Positions 45,179 to 55,918 of a DNA stretch of 64,000 bases are shown here, one piece after another. How positions within the stretch are numbered: position 1 is the stretch's first letter; each line of letters begins with the position of its first letter. The DNA is from Bufo bufo (Eukaryota; Chordata; Amphibia; Anura; Bufonidae). The DNA lies in the NCBI RefSeq assembly GCF_905171765.1, contig NC_053393.1, forward strand, positions 66,185,371 through 66,249,370, given 5' to 3'. The translations under genes were made by a program, and so were the position numbers. Under the pieces are notes generated by a model. That model was not told where the DNA came from. It did not search any database and saw nothing but the letters and a program-made list of their open reading frames with translations.

Positions 45179-45536
45179 AGCTTGGGGTTTGTTTGACCCT
45201 TGTAGGAAAACCCTTGGCCGTTTCCTTCATCCATTGTATCCCGAGCCAGGAAGAATGGTCTCAGAGGAAAATGTGGTGTTTCAAGTGATGTCCAGTTTTG
45301 ACTTGGGAGGCAAAACTCAGATTGCCCCCAAGCAACTTGCACATGTTACCACCATTAAAGCTTGTGGTCTGTTGGACCATTGTAGAGTAAACCCTTGGTC
45401 ACTTCCTTCATCTACTGTATCATGAGCCAGGAAGAATGGTCTGAGAGAAAAATCTAAATGTGGTGTCTCAAGTGGTGTCCAGTTTTGACTTGGGGGCCAA
45501 ATTTAGGTTGCCCCCAAGCAACTTGTGCACATCACA
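45179..45536. repeat. Direct tandem duplication, unit about 180 bp
   Basis: The segment from GCTTGGGGTTTGTTTGACCC (45180) is repeated from GCTTGTGGTCTGTTGGACC (45360). Both copies contain GAGCCAGGAAGAATGGTCT, CCAGTTTTGACTTGGG and GCCCCCAAGCAACTTG. Divergence is moderate, roughly 10-15 percent by eye. Neither copy codes for a recognised product. Confidence 0.85.
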
Positions 45537-46705
45537 TCATCTTTTTCCCTTGTGTTTTTTGTGTTTTGTACAGCTTAGATCAGGTAGTTTTGCAAATTTG
45601 TTGAAGAAGGGAGCACCTGGTAACTAAACAAACCTCTCCAAAGTGTACTCTATGGGGTTGGAGGGAAAACATTGGGAAAAGAAGGTTTGCGGTCAGGCCC
45701 GCAGAAAGTGTGTGGACTTTCTCTATGGTACAGTAGGTATGCCACCATTTGTTTGATAACACCACAGAGCTTCTAGAGTCCAGAGTCACTCCATTCATGA
45801 AAAATAAATGCGGCTAACCTTAGCTGGGTCCACCTCCTCATGGGTGCCATGACAGATGAAGAGTTGCCTCTAAAGTTACGTAAACCATGTGGAAGAGGAA
45901 AAAAAAACCATTGTCTGCTACAATTGTATTGATAATGTGTTTGATGATGCAGAGCATGAGGATGGAGACAAATCCATTCCTCTGAGGTGTCATTCTCCGA
46001 GAAGTGTTTTTAATCCCTTAAACACAGATAAATGCTCTTCACTGCAGTAAACCACTTTACTTTTCACAATCAGACTTCTCAGTGGATGACTTTTTTTTTG
46101 AGTTACGAGGAAACTCCAGTCAGCAAGGAATGTCAGCGAGTCCCTAAACCTGCACCTCTAGTAGGATTAGACTTCTCAAGAACATTGACTGGTTTGAAAG
46201 GAACAGATTAGTAAAGTTCTTCCATGTTCTGATAAACTACATTTTGCTCTTATATATCTTAGCTGTGCTGCTTTTTGTTGCGCTTTGTTCAGATTTCTGG
46301 CCAACATAAGATTTACTAAGATTCTCTCATTTCTTGAAATACTCTTTGTGGCGGTTTTATCTGTGTTACCACATGTCTACAAACACTACAGATAAAAACA
46401 TTGTAAAGCAGACCACAAATATCAAAGGAGGTGAATGATTGCTTACAAAAAATGTCATGTGACTTGTCAATCACAGCACAAAAGACGGGCTGAATACATA
46501 CGGGTGGCGGATTACCCTTAGGGCTAAGAATTAGTAAAGTCATAAGATAGGTTTTCAACTTTGAAGGTGAAATCAAGGGAAGAAACAAAAAGGAAAAAAA
46601 GCAAGAGTAAAAAAGGGGAAATAAATTATGTGAAAAAGTTTCTAAATTGAACTTTTATATGCAGAGGAAAAGATGGTTTCGTCATCAGGAAAGGCTTCTT
46701 TACAG
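45537..46705. other. No recognisable feature
   Basis: This is apparently single-copy non-coding sequence. I see no gene or mobile-element end. Confidence 0.35.
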
Positions 46706-46709
46706 TTAA

Positions 46710-47243
46710 AGGAGTTGTCTCATTTCTTGTCTTCAGGTAGGCAGGCTTGGACTGGTGTTTTAGGGGGCTGGTGCTAACATGACTAGCAGTACAGCCCAGA
46801 GGCATTGGAACGCTGTGCTTCCCTCCTCTGGCCTGTGCGCCCATGCTCCCGAGGCTGCTAATGATTCAATAACAGCATTGGTCGGCTCAGCAGAACGATA
46901 GCAGCCTGGGTGCAGCACTGTGGCAGATCCATAGGACCTACGAGGTGGCTAGCGAAAGGCGCTTCAGATACAGGCAACACGAGGTGGCCCAGGACAGGAG
47001 CTAATGTGTATGTGCAGGAGACTATGCTCGCGCACCTGCTATCCTGGCCACCATAAGGGCCGGCTTTGTTTGCTCTCACAGCCCATCTACGGTCACCACT
47101 GCAATGCTTCCCCTAGGGACGAGCATTTTATATTAATTAGGATGTGTAAAAACAGGAGGCATTATGGTAACATAGAGTATATTGGTAAGTTACTGGTATT
47201 AGGTTATTACACATATATCACTTTATGAGATTAGACAACCCCT
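46710..47243. mobile_element. TTAA-flanked element
   Basis: Ends AGGAGTTGTCTCATTTC and ATGAGATTAGACAACCCCT are inverted repeats. TTAA abuts both (46706-46709 and 47244-47247). The terminus is shared with the element at 3156. There is no transposase, and the interior is GC-richer than the flanks. Confidence 0.7.
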
Positions 47244-47247
47244 TTAA

Positions 47248-48711
47248 TTTATTCATACATTTTGAGGGAAAGCATAGAGAAATGGCCCAATGCAGAGATC
47301 CGGGGGAATATAAGTATTTACTAGCACAGACGTGTCAGGAAAGCATCTTTATGGAGTCAGGAAGGATGCTCCCCCTCCACAATTTTGCCTTCCTCTTGAA
47401 GAAATAGCTTGATACCTGCCTAGGGTTTCTGCCACAGTTTGGATGCTGTGAACCCGCTCGCGGCTTAGCTCCATTGAATGGTGCTAAACAGCGATTGGAA
47501 ACCCACCACAGCTTCAAGTGGTGTGTGTCTGGACACTACGCCAAGAAGAAACATGTGCCTTCTTGGTGCGGTCATGGCTTTAAAACATCGGAGCCTGCAT
47601 GAAAATTCTGGCGGCATAAGCATCTAAACAGTAGCAGAAATAAGTGGAGGCATCGAGCAATCAATGGTTGCATTTTAGCTGATGGCGAAGCAGTCTGGAA
47701 GCCAGAAGATGGTTTTTGGGTTTTGTTTGTTTTTTTCGTGTCACTCAATTTTCATATTTTTTATTTTTTTTTAAGTCTGATAACACAGAGGAGATAGGTC
47801 TCTGATTTATTCCCCTGTTATACAATGTCAGTCCGGTACAGTACCTTCACGCAGCTTAGAAATGATTTTAGGCCTGTCATATAGTCATTGTAGTGGAGTT
47901 GAGATACAGCGTGATACACATTACAGAGAATCATCCATCAATGCCTGCTCCACTAGACTACAACCTCTAGTTTGCAGAATGGAGCAATGATCTTTAAATG
48001 ACCCCTGCAGCTATCCGGTACACCCGACTGAGGCATCCTTGCATCGAGCACTGCTGTCAAATACCAAAACTAGGACATAAAAGGCTACCTCCTAAACTAT
48101 TAACATGTCCATGATTTTTTTTATTTAACGACCTTAAGTGAGGGCTTAAACTATGCCAATTATTGCAAATAAATGTAAAAAAATTGTTAAGAAACATCTG
48201 ATCTGCTAAAATAACCAGCGGTAAAATAAAACAGAGAAGAGTTAGAATAGTCAGGACAGTCAGAGAACAGTGTAGGCCAGCCCTAAAAGACGTGGGCATG
48301 CTTAAAGCTGGGGGTGCTGGGAATTAGCCTGGTTCTCTGGGGAAGAGCATTTCAGAGAACCGGTGCAGCACAGAAGAAGTCCTAGACATGGGAACGAGAG
48401 GTTCGGATCATCGAGGCACTTTTCTGTACGTTTTGTCAGGGCACGAATAAATCTAAAATAAAGAAAATGAAACAACGTTACAAATAAAAATGTTACACGG
48501 TTTTGTGTTTACAGCTCCTATGCAGAACTATGTGTCTCCATAAAATCTGACTACAAACAAGCCCTACATGTAGTCTGAGACATGAGTGATGCCATCCCCT
48601 TCCATCATCTCCCTAGTTTATAGGTAGGCAAGGACTACAAAGAAGCTGGAGATACATTGGCCTATGGTACCTAGAAGAACAGGAGTTGTCCCTCAGTCCT
48701 TCTGCAGAGTG
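47248..48711. other. No recognisable feature
   Basis: Non-coding DNA with T-rich tracts near 47720-47770. No repeat termini or gene motifs are seen. Confidence 0.35.
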
Positions 48712-48719
48712 ATCTACAA

Positions 48720-48819
48720 CAGGGATGCCCAAACTGTGGCCTTCCATCATGCCCGGAGAACATACTGATATCAGGGCTTGCTGGGAGTTGTAGTTTTTTA
48801 ACAGCTGGAGGGATCCCTG
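48720..48819. mobile_element. 100-bp palindromic hAT-like MITE with ZNF143-like motif
   Basis: It starts CAGGGATGCCCAAACTGTGG and ends GGAGGGATCCCTG. The flanks ATCTACAA and ATCTGCGA match at 6 of 8 positions. On the minus strand, 48776-48794 reads ACTACAACTCCCAGCAAGC. It is a diverged relative of 55623-55769. Confidence 0.6.
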
Positions 48820-48969
48820 ATCTGCGATATTTCATCATCAATTCCCTCTGGTAGGTTCTGAGGTTTGAACAATGTATATATAGTTAAGGCATCTCTACAA
48901 GAAAAGGTAAGGATTTAATTAGTGCCCTGCATTTTACGTATTACTTTAGGTCTCATTAAATATGACTAA

Positions 48970-49286
48970 GGGTACATTCACACGACTGTGCCGTGTTTTG
49001 TGGTCCGCAAAATTGCGGATCTGCATAACACGGGAACTGGCCATGCGCGTTCCACAAAATGCAGAACGCACAGGGCTGGCTCTGTATAGAAAGTGCCTAT
49101 TCCTGTCTGGGATTGCGGACAAGGATAGGACATGCTTTATATTTTTTTGCTGGGGCCGCGGAACGGAACTACGGATGCGGACAGCACACTGTGTCTGCAT
49201 CTTTTGCGGTCCCTTTGAAATGAATAGGTCCTCACCTGTTTGCGGAACGGATGCAGACTCATTCATACGGTCGTGTGCATGAGGCC
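48970..49286. mobile_element. PIF/Harbinger-like MITE
   Basis: Termini GGGTACATTCACACGACTGT and ACGGTCGTGTGCATGAGGCC are inverted repeats, flanked by TAA (48967-48969) and TTA (49287-49289). The interior GGGGCCGCGGAACGGAACTA matches 40612-40902. Confidence 0.75.
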
Positions 49287-49289
49287 TTA

Positions 49290-50306
49290 GGCTGGTATTA
49301 CACCAGGGTGCGCAGCTGATGTTTGTCGCGAAGGAGGCGTTCTCCTCCACAGTATCGGGTGAGAATCGCTTTGTCCCTATGACACTGCCTGACCTGTTAC
49401 ATGTGCACTTGGCAGCTGAAGACATCTGTGTTGGTCCCATGTTCATATGTGCCTGCATTGCTGAGAAAACTGAAGTTTTAATATGTGCAAATGAACCTCT
49501 AGGAGCAACGGGGGCGTTGTCGTTACACCTAGAGGCTCTGCTCTCTCTTCGAATGCCGCGCCTTTTCCACTTTGATTGACAGCGCCAGGGGTGATTACGT
49601 TTACACTGTCTGACCCTGTGAATCAAAGTGCAGTGGACGCGGCAGTTGCAGAGAAAGCAGAGCCTCTAGGTGTAACGCCAACGCCTCCATTGCTCCTAGG
49701 AAGTCTATTATTTAAAAAACAAACTTGGTGTAAATTCCGATTGCCACTGGAATGGCACAAAAAGAACAAAAATTCCCCCAGCACATCTCTTTAGACTAAA
49801 AATATAGCATAAACCTGCAGGACGACAGGCTTGTAAATTACGCAGAAAAAGATTCTATATATTCAGCCGTCACATACTAAACTATTTATGTATCCAACTA
49901 GAATCGATTCAGCCGGGCAATGAGGGACACTTAGAGTCTATTTCAGCGTTATTCCTCCGTACACGCTGTAAATGTGATGCGCCCACCGACCGGCGCGGGG
50001 ATACATCTGCTGAAGAGTGATGTGAAATTAAGGAGAGAATGAAATGTGTGATTTTATTTAATCACACCTGGTGCTTCAATCTTTCAATAACAGTGCCCTG
50101 CTACACCGTGTCGAATTGGATTTAAGGGGGGAAAAAAAATACGGATGGGAGATGAGTTAACCATTTCAGAGCTTCGGTGAATTTCGAATGGGAAAGAAAA
50201 GATCATCAGTAAATCGCCAGCTTAATCTGACTTGGATTTTTGCGCACTTTAATTGAGCAGGTGGCATTTCTGTAAATGGGGCTTGATTATCTCTGTAATT
50301 AAACGC
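49290..50306. other. Apparently single-copy DNA
   Basis: 49500-49700 contains a short inverted pair (CCTCTAGGAGCAACGGGGGC and CGCCTCCATTGCTCCTAGG), a small hairpin repeat. 49890-50300 lacks repeat signatures and holds several AATTA/TAATTA-type motifs (TCTGTAATTAAACGCTTAA). It is a candidate for conserved non-coding DNA. Confidence 0.35.
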
Positions 50307-50310
50307 TTAA

Positions 50311-50487
50311 GAGAGAGATTTATCAAAACTGGTATGAAGGGAAACTGGCTTAGTTGCTCACAGCAACCATTCAGATTCCACCTTTCATTTTCCAAAGGAG
50401 CTATGAAAAATGAAAGGTGGAATCTGATTCGTAGCTATGGGCAACTAAGCCAGTTTCCCTTCATACCAGTTTTGATAAATCTACCCC
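50311..50487. mobile_element. 177-bp TTAA-flanked palindrome
   Basis: Arms GAGAGATTTATCAAAACTGG...CAGATTCCACCTTTCATTTT are mirrored almost base for base by AAAATGAAAGGTGGAATCTG...CCAGTTTTGATAAATCTACC. TTAA flanks both sides (50307-50310 and 50488-50491). The loop is AGGAGCT-type. A transcript would form an 80-bp hairpin. Confidence 0.85.
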
Positions 50488-50491
50488 TTAA

Positions 50492-51104
50492 TCCGCAGAT
50501 TAAGACCCTTCATTTGATGCATATCAGTAATGGCTTCCTCACTGTCGTCCTTCCTCTTCAGATATCACAACATTTTACAGCCAACAGCTTTAAAATATGG
50601 CTGCCAACTAATATGGCTTCCATTCTAGCTTCTGCCCCTTTTTGTACCCCCACCTTCCTGAAATGGCAGGAATTTATCCAGAAATACAAGAACTGGATCA
50701 TAAGAAAGATGGTTGATAATCTATACGGCTGCTCAAAAAGTGACCATATTGAATACGAAATAAATTATCAGGAGTTTGTTTACATTTACATGTGATTTTT
50801 TATTTTTACAGTTTTAGAGAGAAATGGCCTCTAAATTCCTTATTGCCCCAATCAAAAATGGACACAGCAAGGGTCAACCTTGCATTGCTAATCATGGGTC
50901 ACTGACCCTATAGAGACAGCCCATGGCCATACACAGGGCAACCAGGGCTTTGTCTTGCTAAAAGCTGCCTGCTTATAATTCTATGCGCAGGCATGCTACA
51001 CTGACATACAAGGATATTTTCAGGTCTACAAAATGATTGCCTAACCTTAGCATAAACCATCAATATCAGATCTGTGTGTCTGATTCTTAATAGAAACGGT
51101 GCCA
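50492..51104. other. No recognisable feature
   Basis: The plus-strand open frame of 180 codons at 50253-50795 starts upstream of the palindrome and reads through it, so it is not a gene. Nothing else is recognised. Confidence 0.35.
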
Positions 51105-51337
51105 TGCCTTTAGTAGTGGCTGTTCCTGGTACTGCAGTTAAGAGCAGCTCAATCTCATTCCATTGAATGGGACTGAGTTACACCAGACACAGCCACAACT
51201 AAAAGTATGGACCTCTATCTGGTAAATAATGACAGGGATCCAGCCTTTAAATCAACCGATCTCTGCCCACTGATTTGATACTGTTTATCCTAAGGACAGG
51301 CCATCAGTTTTGTGAGCTGAGGCGCCCCTCTAATAGA
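51105..51337. repeat. Foldback family fragment
   Basis: GTACTGCAGTTAAGAGCAGC, CATTCCATTGAATGGGACTG and TTATCCTAAGGACAGGCCAT match the interior and right half of the CCTATCCT family. The right end is cut by the LTR at 51342. Confidence 0.55.
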
Positions 51338-51341
51338 CATC

Positions 51342-52167
51342 TGCAGTATCCCAGACCTAGGGTATCTGCAATTGCTTGTTATAGTTTGTATTCATATCAT
51401 ATTTATGATATCTGACGTATGCTTCAGCAATAATAAGGCATAACAAGGCATAGTTGGCATTAGGAATGGAACTTTCTACTTGTTAGGAGTGGGCTGGTCC
51501 TGCTTCCGGCAAGGACGGGGAGTTCTAGAGAGTTTCAGAGTCGGCTTGGCAAGCCCGGAGGGAGCACATCCATCTGCTTCCACTCCAGTGGCTTTTGGGG
51601 ACGGGAGATCAGCTCGACTGTGAGGACCACTACTCCAGGGAGACTGCAGGGTCCCAGGCCACAGAAGTTCTGCAAGCTACAGCATACAAAGTCAGCAAAG
51701 TGATCAGCACTACAGCTTTACAGATTCCGTTGCAGGTGAGGGGAAAACAAGTTAAGACACCCATCACCACAGTTCAGGACAGGCACACTCAAAAGCCTGC
51801 ATCAAAGAAGTAGACACCTATAGCCACAAGTGCCAGCTCATTGCTTTAAGTGAAGGGAAATTAGGAGAGGGAGAATGACTACTCTACAGTGCTATTGTCT
51901 GCCATCTCGCCTAGCACCATACCTCATCATCTGGGGAGACATTACACCTTGTACAGACGACAGCTGGATATACTGTAACTCATCCTTTGTACTCAGTAAA
52001 GAAAAACGATTAATGTTCTTCTACATCTGCCTGATTCCTTCACATCATCTTTTTATTGCACCGAACCCCAGGGAACAACGGCCTGAGTTAGTTCACCATG
52101 ACACAACATCTCTTCAGGGCCACCACCACTCCAATTCTCTGCACCGGCTCCTCGGGGACTCACTGCA
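51342..52167 (+). mobile_element. Solo LTR, 0.8-kb family, copy 2
   Basis: It starts TGCAGTATCCCAG, ends GGACTCACTGCA, and is flanked by CATC at 51338-51341 and 52168-52171. An AGTAAA signal near 51997 precedes the end by about 170 bp. It shares AGTGGGCTGGTCCTG and related blocks with copies 1 (20780) and 3 (62911). No gag/pol sequence is present. Confidence 0.75.
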
Positions 52168-52171
52168 CATC

Positions 52172-53325
52172 TTATAGAATGAACATACAAGTTCAACAAA
52201 TTGGTACTTCTAGAAGTCATGATGGTGACCAGACATTGTCACACCTGCAACATTCGGCATGAAGAGGAGGAGAACAGTGCCAGCCCTTTTCCACCTTTAG
52301 GTGGTAATGTGGCTAGCTCTTCACTTGCTTAGAATAGGAGAAGTAGGGTAGTAGGGAGGAACTGTATATATAGTAAGCTCCAGACAATGACATTTTGGAG
52401 GGTGAGCATTAATTAGACCTTGTTGCAGTGGCTGCAGCAGAAGGAGAGGTGGCAAGAGAGGGAGTTATGTTCCTGAAGTTGAAGAACTGACTGGCAGCAG
52501 GAGAAGAAGGAGTCTCTCTTCCGTATGTATACTGCAAATGTGGCGCAGCAGTGTGAGTAGTGACACACATTTCCTTGCTAGAGGTGCTCAAAGAAGCAAA
52601 CCAGTAAGAGGCCCTAGGGGGCTAGGCACCACAAGGATTGTGTGGTCATTGTGGATGCAGTGACCACAAGACAGGCCCATGTGGCGGCAGTAGCTCACAG
52701 AATAAAGCATGTGATAGAGGTAGTCTGAGATGGTTGGACAACTTATGGTGAGAAAGGCTGCCAGAGAGCGAACGTGGGAGAAGAGGTTGTCTCCTCCGTT
52801 GCATGTGTGCCACCAAAGAGGGCAGCTGCAGTAACAACAGCTTCCGATGAGAGCAACGTGGGAGTAGAGAATTTCTACTTCCCAGCCAAAGTGCCAGATA
52901 AGGAAGCTAGGTCAGCTGGGTAGATCAACCATCTACACACTCCGAGTGATGACTAATTTATTATTATTTTTTAATTAGAAAACCATCATATAGGCAAATC
53001 AAAACGGTGATGAACGTTTTCGATCAGTAGACCTTCTTCAGACTTTATGACTGCCCAAGAGTTTTAAAGTTCAAATTAGAGAGATAGCAGTGTAGTGGTG
53101 AATCAGTCACCAGTGGAAGGTAGCTAAACGGCTTCTAAGGCAAGTTATTTAAAGGGGAATTCTGTTGTCTGAGAGTATCCACTGTTGATCACAGAGATGA
53201 CCACCTTTATTAAACTGTTTAGACTGTTCTGGAAACAGACTGTGTCTGCGCCTCATTTGGGATTGTATCCTACACCTGCAGGGCCAGGCTATACATTACA
53301 CACCACACCATCTTACAGCTGGACA
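52172..53325. other. No gene; short repeat traces
   Basis: 52970-53060 contains GGTGATGAACGTTTTCGATC next to AGACCTTCTTCAG, a motif seen in several vertebrate repeats. 52400-52930 is purine-rich (GGAGAAGAAGGAGTC) with no identifiable product. Confidence 0.35.
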
Positions 53326-53525
53326 CGAAGGTGCAGATTTATCATAGACCAGTGGCATTTTCCAATCTATAATAACCAGGCGCGCTGCTGGAGGCTGTGC
53401 CTAATTTATGATGAGTTGCAAGCCTCTGGAAAGTGGAGAAGGTGACGGAGGAAAACCACTTGTGCAAAAAAAATTTGAGCGAATAGTATTGAGAAAGTCG
53501 CAAACACACAGTGATAAATTAGGCC
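53326..53525. repeat. Palindromic-type repeat ending in ATAAATT
   Basis: It begins GGTGCAGATTTATCATAGAC and ends ACAGTGATAAATTAGGCC, with GGCGCGCTGCTGGAGGCTGT and CTAATTTATGATGAGTTGCA inside. Related degraded pieces are at 16665-17020 and 18120-18345. Confidence 0.5.
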
Positions 53526-54159
53526 TATACTGTACTGCATGGAAGAGGGTCTGGAGCTCCAGTTATTGATGCAGCCCCTTTTTTCCTATCCTGGGTGTCC
53601 CGAAATCAGGTCTTCGAAAGGCCAGACTTGACCTATTTTATGAGCTGCTGTAGTTCCCCTGTAATTTAAAAAAATAACTCATTTTCCATGACATATTCTC
53701 TTTAAAATAATCTGTGCCTATGAAATCTAAAGATAATTCCACTCAAAAATGTAGATTCCAGCTCAAGTGGAAAACTCTGCATAAACCTGTCCCTGAAGAC
53801 CCGTTACCTGGTATTGGTGCTGATAGAGAACAGTTGGCTCGCTGGTGTCTTGCATACATCTGCAGCTGCTCCACTTGCTCTGACATGCAGACATTGCAGA
53901 AATGAATACCAGAACTCAAGTGAATAACCTTATGGGACGGGACTTTTCGTCGACATATTGTGTAGGAGACTGACAGCGGTAAATATGGGGATGAATGATC
54001 ATCTAACTTCATATAAACAGATGCTACGCGCCTGCTTTGGAAATGTTTTATTTTTTTATTTTTTATAATAAAAGTTCTTGGTTTATTTAAAAAATTAAGA
54101 ACTTTGTTTCTTTTTTCAGAAAACATATTTTGTATAATATTTTGTTCATGTTTTTCGCT
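53526..54159. other. No recognisable feature
   Basis: Non-coding DNA. The minus-strand frame at 53743-54264 runs into the MITE at 54160 and is not a gene. Confidence 0.35.
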
Positions 54160-54430
54160 TTCCTTTTTCACACTAGTGCTAAACTGTTCCGGTAGAAGAA
54201 CAGCCTGCCGGACTTCATTGCATTTGGCATAGCCGGAAGCTGCAGGAGCACCACCAGGCCCCATTGGCTATAATGGGACCTGACGGGATCTGGCTTGTTT
54301 CTGGCATTACTGCTGAAACAGGCCAGATCCCCGCCGGGTCCCATTAGTCAATGGGCTTCAGTGGGGAAAGGCAGTAACTCCAGCAGGCTGTTCCTCTACT
54401 GGAACAGTTTAGCACTAGTGAAACTAAGTT
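54160..54430. mobile_element. MITE with about 45-bp inverted repeats
   Basis: CACTAGTGCTAAACTGTTCC followed by GTAGAAGAACAGCCTGC is mirrored by GCAGGCTGTTCCTCTAC and GGAACAGTTTAGCACTAGTG (54404-54420). The outermost TTTCAC bases match the TTTCACACTAG ends of Harbinger-like MITEs in this window. The interior is GC-rich with GGCCCCATTGGC. Confidence 0.75.
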
Positions 54431-54447
54431 TAAAAGTATGTTATTAT

Positions 54448-54660
54448 TAGAGATGAGCAAAGTTATCAAAAATTTGATTCGGCTGCTTTGACGAATTTCA
54501 CAACAAAAAATTTCTTTGTGACTAATTACTTGAAGTGCATTTCTTTGTAAGTAGCAGGTGCAATGATGGGGAACCACAATCTCACTGCCCACCGTCATTG
54601 AACCCCTCAGATGCCGCGTTCATTGCAGATGACGGCATCTGAGATCAAAATTAAGACCTT
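54448..54660. mobile_element. Left-end fragment of a GATGAGC-type hAT element
   Basis: It starts TAGAGATGAGCAAAG and has ATTCGGCTGCTTTGACGAAT and CCGTCATTGAACCCCTCAGA. No right terminus is visible; similarity fades near 54660. Confidence 0.5.
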
Positions 54661-55622
54661 TTATGGGCTAAATAAATATGAATGATGTATTTTGGATACA
54701 GTTCACAGGAAGGGGAGTGGTAGGGAGCAGTAGGGAGGGGGGTGAGGCTGAATCTAACGCAGCTGGAGAACAAACTTCCGAGCTTCAGCCATTTCTATTT
54801 CTGGCTCCCTCTGGTGGCCAATAATGGGAAATATGAAACTAATTAAAGTAATTTTGAAAAGCAAAAAGATAACAAAATAAATCAATTAATTAGACAGTAT
54901 TTAAGTTAGAATTCTTCTATTTTAGTCTGTGTGAAAAGGAGAAATAATGGATTTTATATCTGTCCATTCTATGAATATTAGGCTAAAGAAAAGAAAAAAA
55001 CGACATTCGATCTGACCCCCAGGAGCGCCTGATTATCATATAATGGTCCAAAATATTATGTACAGGATGAGATGACCTAAAGTGAATGAGGAGAACTCAG
55101 GCCTATGGAATCAGTGGAGATCTTGAAATATGTCGACAGGAAGCTGCACACATTACAAGGGACATACAAATACTCCTGTGTCACACGTGGCCTGACCTGC
55201 GCCATTTGTCATTGTGACATTTTATGGTATGATGGATTGTCCTGTGTTTTGAGAAATATGCTATTAGCACACGGAATGGGCCGGCGGCCTGGCTGGTTCA
55301 TATGTGTAATTAAAACGCTGTGTACATATCAATACATTTCACCAGAAACGTGCCCCATCTAAGTGCTGACGCTGCCTGGGCTCATGTGTACGAATTATGG
55401 AGCATATCTGATTGTTTTCTCTTTAAAATTCCTTCATATATGACAATTCCTGACAATAATATATATGTTTCTGTGAATCCCGTCATTCATTTCGAAGAGA
55501 ATATGTGAAATTCCTAAAATCAGAATCCGATAATCCATAACTGCAATTCAGTGTGATACTCTACCAAAGACCAAGAGCAGATCTGTCTGCCTGTCCAGCT
55601 ATCTACTCATATCTATCTATAG
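54661..55622. other. Mostly single-copy DNA with one CTCF-like motif
   Basis: On the minus strand 54804-54817 reads CCACCAGAGGGAGC, close to the CTCF core. 55080-55560 lacks repeat signatures and contains no recognised exon. Confidence 0.35.
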
Positions 55623-55769
55623 CAGGCATGCTCAACCTGCGGCCCTCCAGCTGTTGTAAAACTACAACTCCCACAATGCCCTGCTGTTGGCTGATACCTG
55701 TAGGCTGTTCGGGCATGCTGGGAGTTGTAGTTTTTCAACAGCTGGAGGGCCGCAGTTTGAGAATGCTTG
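55623..55769. mobile_element. Palindromic hAT-like MITE with paired ZNF143/THAP11-like motifs
   Basis: Ends CAGGCATGCTCAACCTGCGG and CCGCAGTTTGAGAATGCTTG are inverted repeats, and CTATAG abuts both sides (55617-55622 and 55770-55775). The arm GGCCCTCCAGCTGTTG is mirrored. Two convergent motifs are present: 55661-55679 (ACTACAACTCCCACAATGC, plus) and 55713-55731 (ACTACAACTCCCAGCATGC on the minus strand). Confidence 0.7.
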
Positions 55770-55918
55770 CTATAGATATATACAATAGAAAGATAGATAG
55801 ATAGATACTATAGATAGATACAATAGATTCTATTGTATCTATCTATAGTATCTATCTATCTTTCTATTGTATATATCTATAGCAAGCATTCTCAAACTGC
55901 GGCCCTCCAGCTGTTGAA
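55734..55918. repeat. Near-perfect 185-bp palindrome with GATA/TATC arms
   Basis: The sequence from TTCAACAGCTGGAGGGCCGC to the ATAGAT at the centre (55828) is repeated in reverse complement to GCGGCCCTCCAGCTGTTGAA. The only clear difference is one extra GATA unit in the left arm; the spacer is one base. The left arm includes the right end of the MITE at 55623. Confidence 0.9.

Noticed and set aside
50253..50795. 180-codon open frame spanning the palindrome
   Set aside because: It reads through both arms of the TTAA hairpin and has no motif, so it is not a gene.
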